A stretch of 64,000 bases of DNA, taken from the NCBI RefSeq assembly GCF_004766045.1, contig NZ_SPQQ01000017.1, positions 1-64,000 on the forward strand, written 5' to 3'. How positions within the stretch are numbered: the first letter of the stretch is position 1; every line of letters begins with the position of its first letter. Origin of the DNA: Desulfosporosinus fructosivorans (GTDB taxonomy: Bacteria > Bacillota > Desulfitobacteriia > Desulfitobacteriales > Desulfitobacteriaceae). A program made the position numbers and the translations under genes. Under the pieces are notes generated by a model. That model worked only from the letters and a program-made list of their open reading frames with translations. It was not told where the DNA came from and did no database searches. Below, piece by piece: positions 26,144 to 35,613 of the stretch.

Positions 26144-26152
26144 GCTCTGGTA

Positions 26153-28381
26153 TTAAAGTTTTGTATCACACGACCTTCCGATTCTTAGCATTTCTTGTTT
26201 TACAAAGCCTTCATAGGTTAGTCCTGCTTTTTGAATCACCCTAGTTAACGCTTCATTTTCTAAAATCCCCTTGGTAATGATACCTTCCAACATTTTTTCG
26301 GGCACCGGTTCTTCAAAGAAATATCCTTGAATATTATCACAATTTCCCTTGATAAGGTAGTCAAATTGCTTTTTAGTTTCAACTCCACCAGCTATCAATT
26401 CAATATTAAGCTTATGCACCAGAGAAATTATCGATTCTGCCAAAGCATCTTGAGGTCTAGGCTGATCTATTTCGTGAATGAATTCTTTATCTAACTTGAC
26501 CATGTTAATAGGCAGTTTTTTTAAGTCACTAATTGAGAGTTTTCCAGTCCCAAAATCAGTAAGCGTAATCCTAATCCCATCATCTTTCAAGACTTTCAAG
26601 ACACTGAGCACATTGTCTATTCCATTAAAGGCGCTTTCTGGAACTTCCAACTCAAGATTAGAGGGTTCAATCCCTGAATGTTCAAGTACCTGTGAGATTA
26701 CTTCATAAAAATCTTGTTGTTTAATCTGTATCGGCGAAATATTCACGGACATATTTAGATTTAATCCATAAGCCTTATTTAACTTGTGACATAATTTGCA
26801 GGCCGTATTGAGGACCCAACTCCCAATAGGGACAATCAGACCTGTTTCTTCGGCAAATGGGATAAACTCCATTGGCATTACCAACCCCACTTCTGGATTG
26901 TTCCAGCGAATTAAGGCTTCAAAGCCGCGTAGCCTTCTTGTCCTAGCTTCGTATTGGGGCTGGTAGTGTAATTCAAATTCCTGATTACTGATAGCATTGT
27001 TAAGCATAGTCTCGAGCTTAATTTTTCGTTCGAGCCCTTCTTTGATGTCATTGTTAAAAAAGTAATAACCATTCTTGCCAAGTTCTTTTGCCTTGTACAT
27101 CGCTTTATCGGCATTCATTAAGATAGCTTCAGAATCAACACCATCATCAGGAAATACTGATATTCCAAGACTAGCCGTTATGTTCATTGGCTTACCGTGA
27201 ACGTTATAAGGATCTCCTAAGACTTTTTTCAATCTATTAATGATCGGAAATAATTCGTTATTATGTTTAATATCTTGGAATAAGAGCAAAAAATTATCTT
27301 CCCCTACTCGGGCGACAGTATCGTAATCTCGCATACAAGAAACAAGTTTTTTTGCAGCCTCTACTAAAATCGCATCTCCAACCTTATACCCTAAGGAACT
27401 ATTAATTTTTTTAAAATCATCCAAATCTACCAAGATTACCGCTGCTTTCGAAGCGGTTCTTTTGTATGTGGAAATAGACGTGTTCAAGCGATCTAAAAAT
27501 AAATTTTTGTTGGGCAAATTTGTCAGGGAATCACGATAAGCTAAGAGCATTATCTTTTGTTCATTGTGTTTTGAAGTTGTAATATCATGATTTATGCCAA
27601 TAACCTCAATGATCTTTCTATGAACATCGAAGATGGGAAAAAGGGTTATCTGATAGTGTCTTACACTTCCATCCTGCATCGTAAAACCATGCTCTGTAAC
27701 GCCTGTATTAGTAATAATGCCTTTCAGCAAAATGGTATTCCAAGCCATGTTAGTCTCTTCAAGCTTCAGAAATTGGGAAATATTCGCTCCTATGATCTCT
27801 TTAGCTGTTTTTGCCGCTAAGGTGCAAAAACTTTTGTTGACTGAGGTGATAGTCCCATCTAAGCCACAACTATAGATAATATCGTTTGAGTTTTCTACAA
27901 TTTCCCTATATCTATCCTGTGTTAATTCTTTGTTGTTTTGAACATCTTCAAATTCTTTTTTTAATTTATTCTCCGCAGTAACGACTTGCTCATAAGCTGT
28001 AACTAGCAGGTTGTTCTTTTTTACTAACTCAAATTCTTTTTGTTTTAACGTTGTGACATCAATAAAATGCGCTGAGAAATACCCTTTTCTAGTTGAATTT
28101 GTATGAACAAGAAACCATTGGTTAGAGGGTTGGGAATAATGTTCAATGACCCCGGGCTGACCAGTTAGTGCCACATTACCATAAAACTCAAGCCAATTGA
28201 CATCGTCATTAATAATACCTGGATCAATCTCCATAATTCTCCTACCTATAATATCCCCTTGCTTTAATCCCGTCATAAGTTCGTAGGCAGAATTAATTTC
28301 TAGAAATTCATAGTCTACTGGCATATCATTTATATCAGTAATAATTCTATGATATGCATACGCACTAAGCATATACTCCAT
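26153..28381 (-). CDS. PAS-PAS-GGDEF-EAL protein with degenerate catalytic motifs
   Basis: A 742-residue cytoplasmic protein: PAS domains (about 10-110 and 155-275), GGDEF domain (about 285-450) and EAL domain (about 465-715). The start at 28381 follows TTGGAGGTG; the ATG at 28408 precedes that site. The cyclase signature reads RVGEDNF in place of GGDEF. In the EAL domain EALIRW is kept, but the metal-site DDFG is TDFG and the catalytic AEGVET is AGGVET, while VKLD is kept. By established knowledge of these families both activities are expected to be weak or lost, so this may be a c-di-GMP-binding or protein-interacting sensor. No transmembrane segments are seen. Confidence 0.85.
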   Translation of the reverse strand: MEYMLSAYAYHRIITDINDMPVDYEFLEINSAYELMTGLKQGDIIGRRIMEIDPGIINDDVNWLEFYGNVALTGQPGVIEHYSQPSNQWFLVHTNSTRKGYFSAHFIDVTTLKQKEFELVKKNNLLVTAYEQVVTAENKLKKEFEDVQNNKELTQDRYREIVENSNDIIYSCGLDGTITSVNKSFCTLAAKTAKEIIGANISQFLKLEETNMAWNTILLKGIITNTGVTEHGFTMQDGSVRHYQITLFPIFDVHRKIIEVIGINHDITTSKHNEQKIMLLAYRDSLTNLPNKNLFLDRLNTSISTYKRTASKAAVILVDLDDFKKINSSLGYKVGDAILVEAAKKLVSCMRDYDTVARVGEDNFLLLFQDIKHNNELFPIINRLKKVLGDPYNVHGKPMNITASLGISVFPDDGVDSEAILMNADKAMYKAKELGKNGYYFFNNDIKEGLERKIKLETMLNNAISNQEFELHYQPQYEARTRRLRGFEALIRWNNPEVGLVMPMEFIPFAEETGLIVPIGSWVLNTACKLCHKLNKAYGLNLNMSVNISPIQIKQQDFYEVISQVLEHSGIEPSNLELEVPESAFNGIDNVLSVLKVLKDDGIRITLTDFGTGKLSISDLKKLPINMVKLDKEFIHEIDQPRPQDALAESIISLVHKLNIELIAGGVETKKQFDYLIKGNCDNIQGYFFEEPVPEKMLEGIITKGILENEALTRVIQKAGLTYEGFVKQEMLRIGRSCDTKL

Positions 28382-28716
28382 TAAATTCACCTCCAAAGGT
28401 AGATCCATCGCGGTCTGATTCTTACATTTTATCCTTAATTTCTAATTTTTCCAATCTTTTCTTTTCCGTCTTAGTTTTTGTACTTCTTAGTTTTAGTTAA
28501 TCTCATTCCCCTGTGAGTAGTGGAGCCATAAAATTTACCGTCGGTTGGAAAATCCCGAGTGATTGTCTCTTCATAGACAAAATCTAATTTTATATAAGCC
28601 GATCGCAGCATGATTGTGGTCCCCTACTAATAGAAGTATCAATTCAGGTAATGTTCTGAGCCATTCGCAATAAGATATCATATAACAACACACGTATAGG
28701 AGGTATCCGTGCCCGA
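28382..28716. other. 335-bp intergenic region before kamA
   Basis: This divergent region between the GGDEF-EAL gene and kamA holds no gene. I looked for a lysine riboswitch because the downstream genes degrade lysine, and found no convincing L-box core. Confidence 0.5.
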
Positions 28717-29961
28717 ATGCATAAACGTAACCCCCTCTTAAAATGGGCCAATATTCCAGCTGATCAATGGAATGATTGGCACTGGCAAATTTCGCACCGG
28801 ATCACGACAGTTGATGAGCTGAAAGAGGTCATACCGTTGACCGTAGGAGAAGAAGCAGGCATTGCTCATTGCCTAGAAACCCTTCGCATGGCTGTCACCC
28901 CTTATTACGCCTCACTGATCAACCCTAATGATCTTCATTGTCCAGTTCGCCAACAAGCTGTTCCCACCTCTCTTGAACTTCATGTTGGCGAATATGACCT
29001 ATTTGACCCTTTACATGAAGACACCGATTCTCCGGTTCCAGGCCTGACGCACCGTTATCCAGATCGAGTCTTACTGCTGGTAACCGATCAGTGTTCCATG
29101 TATTGCCGCCACTGTACTCGGCGCCGCTTGGCAGGTCAAACGGATCAGGCTCTGCCTTTAGAACATTTCAATCAGGCCCTTGACTACATACGGGCAACTC
29201 CAAAAGTGCGAGACGTTTTGATTTCCGGAGGGGATCCCTTTACGTTTTCAGATGAGCGTTTGGACTATATGCTCTCTAACTTACGGGCTATTCCTCATGT
29301 GGAAATCATTCGTATCGGAACCCGAACGCCGGTCGTCCTTCCCATGAGGATCACAGATAGTCTTGTACAAGTGCTGCGCAAACACCATCCCATTTGGGTC
29401 AATACTCATTTTAATCATCCCAAGGAAATAACGCCCGAATCACGAGTTGCCCTTGCTCGTCTTGCCGATGGTGGCATTCCACTTGGGAATCAGTCCGTCC
29501 TTCTGAGAGGGGTCAATGACTGTCCAAACATTATGAAGAAACTCGTGCATGAATTAGTTAAAAACCGAGTCCGCCCCTACTACCTCTATCAATGCGATCT
29601 TTCTACCGGCATCGAACATTTCCGGACGTCTGTCTCTAAAGGGATCGAGGTAATAGAAAACTTACGTGGCCATACGAGTGGATATGCTGTTCCCACCTAT
29701 GTCGTCGATGCTCCCGGAGGGGGCGGTAAAATTCCAGTCAGTCCCCAATACCTCATCTCCATGGGTCCTAATAAAGTCGTACTTCGCAACTATGAAGGAG
29801 TCATAACTGTTTATGATGAGCCAAATATATTACAAGAAGTATGTGTTTGCGAGTATTGTCAAGAAAACGACACTGGGGTCGGCGTACTGAAGCTGTTTAA
29901 CCATCAGAAACTTTCACTAGAACCGGAAAACCTCGACCGTCGCCACCGCCATGCCAAGTAA
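28717..29961 (+). CDS. kamA: Lysine 2,3-aminomutase (radical SAM, PLP)
   Basis: A 414-residue KamA-type enzyme. The radical SAM cluster motif is CSMYCRHCTRR (about residue 125), followed by VLISGGDPF, GTRTPVVLP, and the PLP-lysine region near DAPGGGGKIP. The C-terminal part contains CVCEYCQ, matching the zinc-binding cysteines of clostridial KamA. The reaction is L-lysine to L-beta-lysine, the first step of lysine fermentation. AGGAGG stands 14 bases before the ATG, a little distant. It is 133 bp upstream of kdd and heads the cluster. Confidence 0.9.
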   Translation: MHKRNPLLKWANIPADQWNDWHWQISHRITTVDELKEVIPLTVGEEAGIAHCLETLRMAVTPYYASLINPNDLHCPVRQQAVPTSLELHVGEYDLFDPLHEDTDSPVPGLTHRYPDRVLLLVTDQCSMYCRHCTRRRLAGQTDQALPLEHFNQALDYIRATPKVRDVLISGGDPFTFSDERLDYMLSNLRAIPHVEIIRIGTRTPVVLPMRITDSLVQVLRKHHPIWVNTHFNHPKEITPESRVALARLADGGIPLGNQSVLLRGVNDCPNIMKKLVHELVKNRVRPYYLYQCDLSTGIEHFRTSVSKGIEVIENLRGHTSGYAVPTYVVDAPGGGGKIPVSPQYLISMGPNKVVLRNYEGVITVYDEPNILQEVCVCEYCQENDTGVGVLKLFNHQKLSLEPENLDRRHRHAK

Positions 29962-30094
29962 TCCGCGGACTTGTCCTCCATTTTTGAGACAACCATCCCT
30001 ATTTAGGGAGAGTGGTAATCCCGCACAAAGTCTTGATGTTAAGGTGGATCTGAACGAATTCAGTATTATTATATAGCGAAGGGAGTTTTTATAG

Positions 30095-31132
30095 TTGGCT
30101 TTAGGCTGTCCATACGGAACGCATCGTGTCCTTGGACCTTTAGGGGTGTTCCCTCAACCTGCAAAATTCATAAACAACGATTTTTCTACCCTTTATGATA
30201 ACGAAATCTTGATCGAGGTCGAGGTATTAAACATTGATTCCGCTTCGTTTAGCCAAATCAATACCCAAGCCGAAGAAGACCCAGCAAAGATTGCTCAAAT
30301 CATCTTAGAAACCGTTATCCAGCGTGGAAAACAACATAATCCAGTGACCGGGTCCGGTGGTATGCTGATCGGAAAAATCAAAACTATTGGATCCGCTTTA
30401 CAAAGCCGTCCCCTAAACGTGGGCGATCGGATCGCCATCCTTGTCTCTTTATCCCTAACCCCTCTTCATATCACTGAAATCATTGCTGTACACAAGCATG
30501 TTGATCAAGTGGAGATTCGCGGTGAAGCGATCTTATTTGAGAGCGGCATTTATGCGAAACTTCCAGAAGACATGCCCCAAAAACTTGCTTTAGCCGTACT
30601 TGATGTCGCTGGTGCTCCAGCCCAAACGGCTAAGATCGTCAAACCTGGAGATACGGTCGTCGTCATCGGAGGGGGCGGTAAATCTGGGCTCTTATGCCTT
30701 CACGAAGCGTGCAAACGTGTGGGAGTCACTGGCAAGGTGATTGGTATTAGTCATTCTGAGGCTGGGGTTGCGCGGATGAAGGAATCTGGTCTTCCAGTCA
30801 TCCCGCTTCAAGGGGATGCCTGTGACGCGCTCTGGGTGTTGCACCAAATCAAAGGCTTGACCGACGGTAAATTGGCGGATCTCACCTTAAATATGGTCAA
30901 CATCCCACAAACCGAACTGGCAAGCATCCTCGCCACGAAGGATAAAGGAATTGTTTATTTCTTTAGCATGGCCACATCGTTTACAGCAGCAGCCCTAGGA
31001 GCGGAAGGGGTAGGTAAAGATGTGACCATGCTGATAGGAAACGGTTATACCGAGGGACATGCAGAGATCGCTTTAGCTATTTTACGAGAAAACCCCCGCC
31101 TTCGAAAAATTTATGAGAGGACTTATGCCTAA
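30095..31132 (+). CDS. kdd: L-erythro-3,5-diaminohexanoate dehydrogenase
   Basis: A 345-residue NAD(P)-dependent dehydrogenase starting MALGCPYGTHRVLGP at a TTG with GAAGGGAG upstream, typical for Kdd. The nucleotide-binding loop is VVVIGGGGKSGLL. Kdd oxidises 3,5-diaminohexanoate to 5-amino-3-oxohexanoate in lysine fermentation. The assignment rests on sequence and on its place between kamA and kamDE; alone it would look like a generic medium-chain dehydrogenase. Confidence 0.85.
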   Translation: MALGCPYGTHRVLGPLGVFPQPAKFINNDFSTLYDNEILIEVEVLNIDSASFSQINTQAEEDPAKIAQIILETVIQRGKQHNPVTGSGGMLIGKIKTIGSALQSRPLNVGDRIAILVSLSLTPLHITEIIAVHKHVDQVEIRGEAILFESGIYAKLPEDMPQKLALAVLDVAGAPAQTAKIVKPGDTVVVIGGGGKSGLLCLHEACKRVGVTGKVIGISHSEAGVARMKESGLPVIPLQGDACDALWVLHQIKGLTDGKLADLTLNMVNIPQTELASILATKDKGIVYFFSMATSFTAAALGAEGVGKDVTMLIGNGYTEGHAEIALAILRENPRLRKIYERTYA

Positions 31133-31148
31133 TGGAAGGTGATTCCAC

Positions 31149-32735
31149 ATGACTCGCCCATACCTGCTCAACAAACTTAACCTAGATCACAATCTTATTA
31201 TAAAAGCAAGAACTCTAGCTAAAGACGTCGTTGACCAAATCTCTCCATTTATCGTCTCCCACAGTACGGACAGTGTTGAACGCACGGTTCTTCGATTGCT
31301 TGGTGTAAAAGGTATCGACCCGGAGGGAATTCCCTTACCAAACGTTGTTGTCGATCACCTTAAGAAACTACGCCTTCTGGAAGGTGGGGCCGCACGCATG
31401 TTGGCCAAAGCTTGCCTTCACTACCAAGCGGAACCACAAGCCCTAGCTGAACGATTGGCTCGATCGGAACTGTCTTTTGAGAGTCTTCCCGATTTTCCTG
31501 AGGATAGCATTGGTAAGAAAGCCTCCAACCTTGCTCTACCTTCGATAAGAACCATTCGTCAACAACGTCTAAGACGCGCGGACTTGATCACTAAATTTAG
31601 TGAAAGGAGCGAACCTTTTCTCTATGCCATAGTCGCCACTGGTAATATATATGAAGATATCTTGCAAGCGCGGGTAGCTGCCCGACAAGGGGCCGATATC
31701 GTAGCTGTAATTCGCTCAACCGGTCAAAGTCTGCTCGACTATGTACCCTATGGGCCAACGACCGAAGGTTTTGGCGGCACATTTGCTACCCAAGAAAATT
31801 TTCGAATTATGCGCGAAGCACTCGACGAAGTTGGGCAAGAACTCGGCCACTATATTTTGCTTACAAATTATTGTTCCGGACTTTGCATGCCAGAAATCGC
31901 AGCTATGGGCGCCCTAGAACGACTCGATATGATGCTCAATGATTCCATGTATGGCATCATCTTTCGAGACATCAACATGCAACGCACGTTCATCGATCAA
32001 TATTTTTCCAGATTAATTAATGGGTTTGCTGGGATCATTATCAACACTGGTGAGGATAATTATCTGACCACCGCCGATGCGATTGAAGCAGCGCACACTG
32101 TCCTAGCGTCTAACTTCCTCAACGAACAATTTGCTTTTCTCTCTGGTCTTCCAGAAGAACAACAAGGTTTAGGCCACGCCATGGAAATCAACCCTGACGT
32201 CCCAGACGCCTTTCTCTATGAAATTGCCCAAGCTCAGCTAATTCGGGAAATATTTCCCCGCTCACCAATTAAATACATGCCTCCTACCAAATATATAACT
32301 GGGGACATCTTTCGCGGACATGTTCAGGATACACTCTTCAATGTAGCCTCTGTATTAACTGGTCAAAGCATCCACCTGCTAGGGATGCTCACGGAAGGAA
32401 TCCACACCCCCCTCATGCAAGACCGATTTCTCAGTCTGGAATCCGCTAAACTAGTTTTCAAGACCATGCGGCATCTCCAGGAAGAAATTTCTTTTACTGA
32501 AAACGGCTTAGTACAACGACGTGCTCAAGCCACCCTTCAAAAGGCGGTCGGCATGTTGGAAGAGATTCAAAAGATCGGCCTGTTTATGGCCCTTGAGCAA
32601 GGCATGTTTGCGGATATTTCCCGAAAACCGTTAGGCGGGCGAGGACTCGACGGTGTTTTTGAAAAAAATCCTCAGTACTTGAATCCTTTCCTTAAACTTC
32701 TTACGCCACGAACATCGAGCCACGAACTACAATAA
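31149..32735 (+). CDS. kamD: D-lysine/beta-lysine 5,6-aminomutase, alpha subunit
   Basis: A 528-residue protein matching the large, PLP-binding TIM-barrel subunit of the adenosylcobalamin-dependent 5,6-aminomutase. It starts MTRPYLLNKLNLDHNLI, with the segment RSTGQSLLDYVPYGPTTEGF and the TIM-barrel core around NYCSGLCMPEIAAMGALERL, and closes near KPLGGRGLDGVFEK. Length is close to the family's (about 520). GGAAGGTG precedes the ATG. It is coupled to kamE, which begins 14 bp later. It moves the terminal amino group of beta-lysine from C6 to C5. Confidence 0.9.
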   Translation: MTRPYLLNKLNLDHNLIIKARTLAKDVVDQISPFIVSHSTDSVERTVLRLLGVKGIDPEGIPLPNVVVDHLKKLRLLEGGAARMLAKACLHYQAEPQALAERLARSELSFESLPDFPEDSIGKKASNLALPSIRTIRQQRLRRADLITKFSERSEPFLYAIVATGNIYEDILQARVAARQGADIVAVIRSTGQSLLDYVPYGPTTEGFGGTFATQENFRIMREALDEVGQELGHYILLTNYCSGLCMPEIAAMGALERLDMMLNDSMYGIIFRDINMQRTFIDQYFSRLINGFAGIIINTGEDNYLTTADAIEAAHTVLASNFLNEQFAFLSGLPEEQQGLGHAMEINPDVPDAFLYEIAQAQLIREIFPRSPIKYMPPTKYITGDIFRGHVQDTLFNVASVLTGQSIHLLGMLTEGIHTPLMQDRFLSLESAKLVFKTMRHLQEEISFTENGLVQRRAQATLQKAVGMLEEIQKIGLFMALEQGMFADISRKPLGGRGLDGVFEKNPQYLNPFLKLLTPRTSSHELQ

Positions 32736-32749
32736 AGGTGGGGATCTTC

Positions 32750-33508
32750 TTGCCTACTGTTGATCTTAAACAAGTTCATCCCTATGGGGATACTTTTGAT
32801 GATGGCATCGTGCAACTATCCTTTACCCTACCTGTGCCTTTTGGAGAGGAAGCGCAGGAGGCCGCTCGACGCTTTGCGTTGCAATGTGGCTTTCAAGAAC
32901 CGAAAGTTGTACACGCTCAGGATCTAGGGGAAGGCTTTAGCTTCTTCGTCCTTTATGTGAGTTCTCTGGTCAGTGTAGACTTCACAGAGATTGAAGTTCC
33001 TAAGTTTTCTCATGAACATCTAGAAAAACCCGAAATTGAAAACCGCATTCGTACTTTACTCGGTCGGAAACTGGTCGTCGTAGGTGCCTGCATCGAGAGC
33101 GACGCCCATACGGTTGGTATCGATGCCATTATGAATATGAAAGGGTATAACTCTCATAAAGGTTTGGAGAGTTATATTGAGATCGATGCCTATAATCTGG
33201 GGGCACAAGTCCCTTGTGAAGAATTGCTGGCTAAAGCTCTCGAAGTCTCTGCAGATGCGATCTTAATCTCTCAAGTGGTCACCCAAAGATCCCTCCATCT
33301 CCAGAATCTCACTCGGATGCTCGAACTCGTCGAGTTAGTAGGACTACGAAAGCGTTTTGTCCTCGTTGCTGGAGGACCAAGGATTAATTACGAATTAGCC
33401 AAAGAATTAGGATACGATGCAGGTTATGGACCAGGCACTTATGCTGAAGATGTGGCCAGCTTTGTTCTTGATAGAGTACTAGCTCAGACTAATTTAAGTA
33501 AGGAGTGA
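32750..33508 (+). CDS. kamE: D-lysine/beta-lysine 5,6-aminomutase, beta (cobalamin-binding) subunit
   Basis: A 252-residue B12-binding subunit. The Rossmann-like cobalamin motif is present as SDAHTVGIDAIMNMKG, with the expected SxL...GG elements further on (SADAILISQ, LVAGGPR) and the lysine in SHKGLESY that links PLP in known enzymes. I chose the TTG at 32750 because AAAGGTGGGG lies six bases upstream; a GTG at 32738 falls inside that site. It pairs with kamD and overlaps the ribosome site of kal. Confidence 0.9.
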   Translation: MPTVDLKQVHPYGDTFDDGIVQLSFTLPVPFGEEAQEAARRFALQCGFQEPKVVHAQDLGEGFSFFVLYVSSLVSVDFTEIEVPKFSHEHLEKPEIENRIRTLLGRKLVVVGACIESDAHTVGIDAIMNMKGYNSHKGLESYIEIDAYNLGAQVPCEELLAKALEVSADAILISQVVTQRSLHLQNLTRMLELVELVGLRKRFVLVAGGPRINYELAKELGYDAGYGPGTYAEDVASFVLDRVLAQTNLSKE

Positions 33509-33513
33509 CATCT

Positions 33514-33948
33514 ATGTATGAAAGTAAACTTCGTTTGCGCATCAGTGCTGGGGATGCCCACTACGGCGGTGGTTTAGTTGACGGAGCCTATATGCTCAAA
33601 CTTTTTGGAGATGTGGCCACTGAATTACTCATCCACTCCGATGGAGATGAAGGTCTCTTTGTGGCCTATGACAATATCGAGTTTCTTGCCCCGGTCAAAG
33701 CCGGAGACTATATAGAAGCAACTGGTGTTATTACGCACTATGGCAATACATCGCGCCAAATGCGCTTTGAAGCAAAAAAAGTTATCTCCCCTCTCCTCAG
33801 GAGCGATTCGGCCGCTGAAATCCTAGAAATACCTATACTTGTCTGTCGCGCTAGCGGAACCTGCATGGTGCCAATTGCTAAGCAACGTTTCGAATCCCCA
33901 CAGCATTCGTGGCTTTTAAACACTCTTCATATTGAAACCATTCTCTGA
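33514..33948 (+). CDS. kal: 3-aminobutyryl-CoA ammonia-lyase
   Basis: A 144-residue hot-dog-fold protein: RISAGDAHYGGGLVDGAYML at the N-terminus and YDNIEFLAPVKAGDYIEATG, typical of Kal. It removes ammonia from L-3-aminobutyryl-CoA to give crotonyl-CoA. The start at 33514 follows AAGGAG; an earlier in-frame GTG at 33505 overlaps that site. Placement between kamE and kce supports the function. Confidence 0.85.
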   Translation: MYESKLRLRISAGDAHYGGGLVDGAYMLKLFGDVATELLIHSDGDEGLFVAYDNIEFLAPVKAGDYIEATGVITHYGNTSRQMRFEAKKVISPLLRSDSAAEILEIPILVCRASGTCMVPIAKQRFESPQHSWLLNTLHIETIL

Positions 33949-33978
33949 TATTGTAAGCTGATGCCATCGGAGGGACTT

Positions 33979-34803
33979 ATGGAAAAATTAATTATTACCG
34001 CCGCCCTTGTCGGCGCAGAAGTCACGCGCCAACAAACCCCTTACCTACCCCTTTCCCCTCGTGAAATAGCCGATGAAGCAGTTAAAGTACGCGTTGCTGG
34101 TGCCTCCATTGTTCATTTACATATGCGTGATCGATTTGGAAACCCGTCCCAAGATAAAGCACTCTTTGCTGAGGTAATTTCGCACATTCAGACCGAAACC
34201 GATCTTATTATTCAGGTATCCACTGGGGGAGCCGTTGGAATGAGCGCAGAAGAACGGGTTGCCCCCGTAACCTTGGCTCCTGAGATGGCTTCCCTCAGTA
34301 CTGGGAGTGTTAACTTCGGGGATAATGTTTTTAGTAATCCTCTACCAATGATTCGGGAGTTTGCCCGTGCCTGCCAAGTCCATCACGTTAAACCAGAAAT
34401 TGAGATCTTTGAAGGTGGAATGATTCAAAATGCGTTGACCTTATTGAAACAAGGCTTGCTTCACGCCCCCCTTCACTTCAATTTTGTCCTAGGCGTTCCT
34501 GGAGGGTTACCAGCCACTGCTAAAAATTTGCTTTTTCTCCTCGATTTGATCCCTTCCGCTTCAACCTGGACTATTTCCGGGATTGGTAGGCATCAGTTGA
34601 GCATGAATACACTCGGCATTATTCTCGGAGGACATGTACGAACGGGTTTTGAAGACAACATTTATTACCGAAAAGGGGTTCTTGCGGAAGGAAATGCTCC
34701 CTTCGTCAGCCGATTGGTAAACCTAGCTCAGACCTTGGATCGTTCAGTCGCTACTCCCCTTGAAGCCCGCAAACTACTTGGAATCCTGCCTCTACAAAGG
34801 TAA
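33979..34803 (+). CDS. kce: 3-keto-5-aminohexanoate cleavage enzyme (BKACE family)
   Basis: A 274-residue TIM-barrel Zn enzyme of the beta-keto acid cleavage (DUF849) family. The metal motif VHLHMRDRFGNPS is clear, with STGGAVGMSAEERV and the C-terminal GIGRHQLSMN. The start at 33979 follows GGAGGG; an in-frame ATG at 33961 lies upstream of it. Kce converts 5-amino-3-oxohexanoate plus acetyl-CoA to acetoacetate and 3-aminobutyryl-CoA. It is the last gene of the lysine cluster. Confidence 0.9.
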   Translation: MEKLIITAALVGAEVTRQQTPYLPLSPREIADEAVKVRVAGASIVHLHMRDRFGNPSQDKALFAEVISHIQTETDLIIQVSTGGAVGMSAEERVAPVTLAPEMASLSTGSVNFGDNVFSNPLPMIREFARACQVHHVKPEIEIFEGGMIQNALTLLKQGLLHAPLHFNFVLGVPGGLPATAKNLLFLLDLIPSASTWTISGIGRHQLSMNTLGIILGGHVRTGFEDNIYYRKGVLAEGNAPFVSRLVNLAQTLDRSVATPLEARKLLGILPLQR

Positions 34804-34906
34804 GGATTTTCCTTTTTTAGTGGGCTGTGGTTCTAAAGTGTATTGCTTCTAAATTTTCGGGTAATAATCTCTTTAGAAACAAAGATATGAATGGGGGCCA
34901 AGCCCA

Positions 34907-35509
34907 ATGGATATGGACACACTCATTTCTAAACTCAATTGGTTTTACACTTTAGAGTTGAATCAAGTAGACTTTTACTACGCTCAAAGCAAAGCCTTTA
35001 AAGGTAGATATAGCAGCATTGTCCTTGAGCGTTGCGCAAACATAGAACAAAATCATGTGGATAAAATCGGGGAGAAAATAAAAGACCTCGGTGGCAAACC
35101 TACAGTTTTGGGTGATATTATCTCACCCATTATCGGTAAAGTAGCTGGGGAACTTATATCCATGACAGGTTTAGAAGATACGTTAGCGATTGATATTATG
35201 ATAGAACAAAAAGCCATGAAGGATTATAATGACTTAATTGAGAAACTGCACAAAGATAATTACGGCGATAAAGAGTTGATCAAAATTCTTCAACATAATT
35301 TTGTGGACGAGCACTTGCACACCGAGTGGTTTCGGACCAAAATAATCGCCATGAAACAATACGAATTCACTGCCAAGCATTTTAGTGCTAGTACCGAAAT
35401 GCACTCTGAAACCCAAATGAAAGAAAGTATCCACAAAGACCAATACCGAACAAACCCTAAAAGGGCAAAACTGGTTAAACCTCGCCCGATAAAAAATGTT
35501 AAATGGTAA
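34907..35509 (+). CDS. Ferritin-like di-iron-domain protein (demethoxyubiquinone-hydroxylase-like fold)
   Basis: A 200-residue protein predicted to be a four-helix bundle: helix 1 with Glu17 (YTLELNQVDFYYAQ), helix 2 with ERCANIEQNHVDK, helix 3 with MIEQKAMKDY, and helix 4 with DEHLHTEWF. These Glu/His pairs are the expected di-iron ligands. The C-terminal 40 residues are basic and likely disordered. It begins at ATG 34907 with GGGGG at a distance of about 11 bases. Substrate and role are unknown; peroxide or oxygen defence would be usual. Confidence 0.75.
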   Translation: MDMDTLISKLNWFYTLELNQVDFYYAQSKAFKGRYSSIVLERCANIEQNHVDKIGEKIKDLGGKPTVLGDIISPIIGKVAGELISMTGLEDTLAIDIMIEQKAMKDYNDLIEKLHKDNYGDKELIKILQHNFVDEHLHTEWFRTKIIAMKQYEFTAKHFSASTEMHSETQMKESIHKDQYRTNPKRAKLVKPRPIKNVKW

Positions 35510-35613
35510 AAATCACAGGCCCACAATACCAAATGTTTCATTGCCCTTGTATTGTAAGATCGCATGGATATAATTGTTATTGAAGTCTAATAACGAGTTA
35601 GGAGTTGATTATA

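Noticed and set aside
28382..28716. A lysine riboswitch before the lysine-fermentation genes
   Set aside because: No L-box core was found by eye; the region is AT-rich with no convincing set of paired helices.
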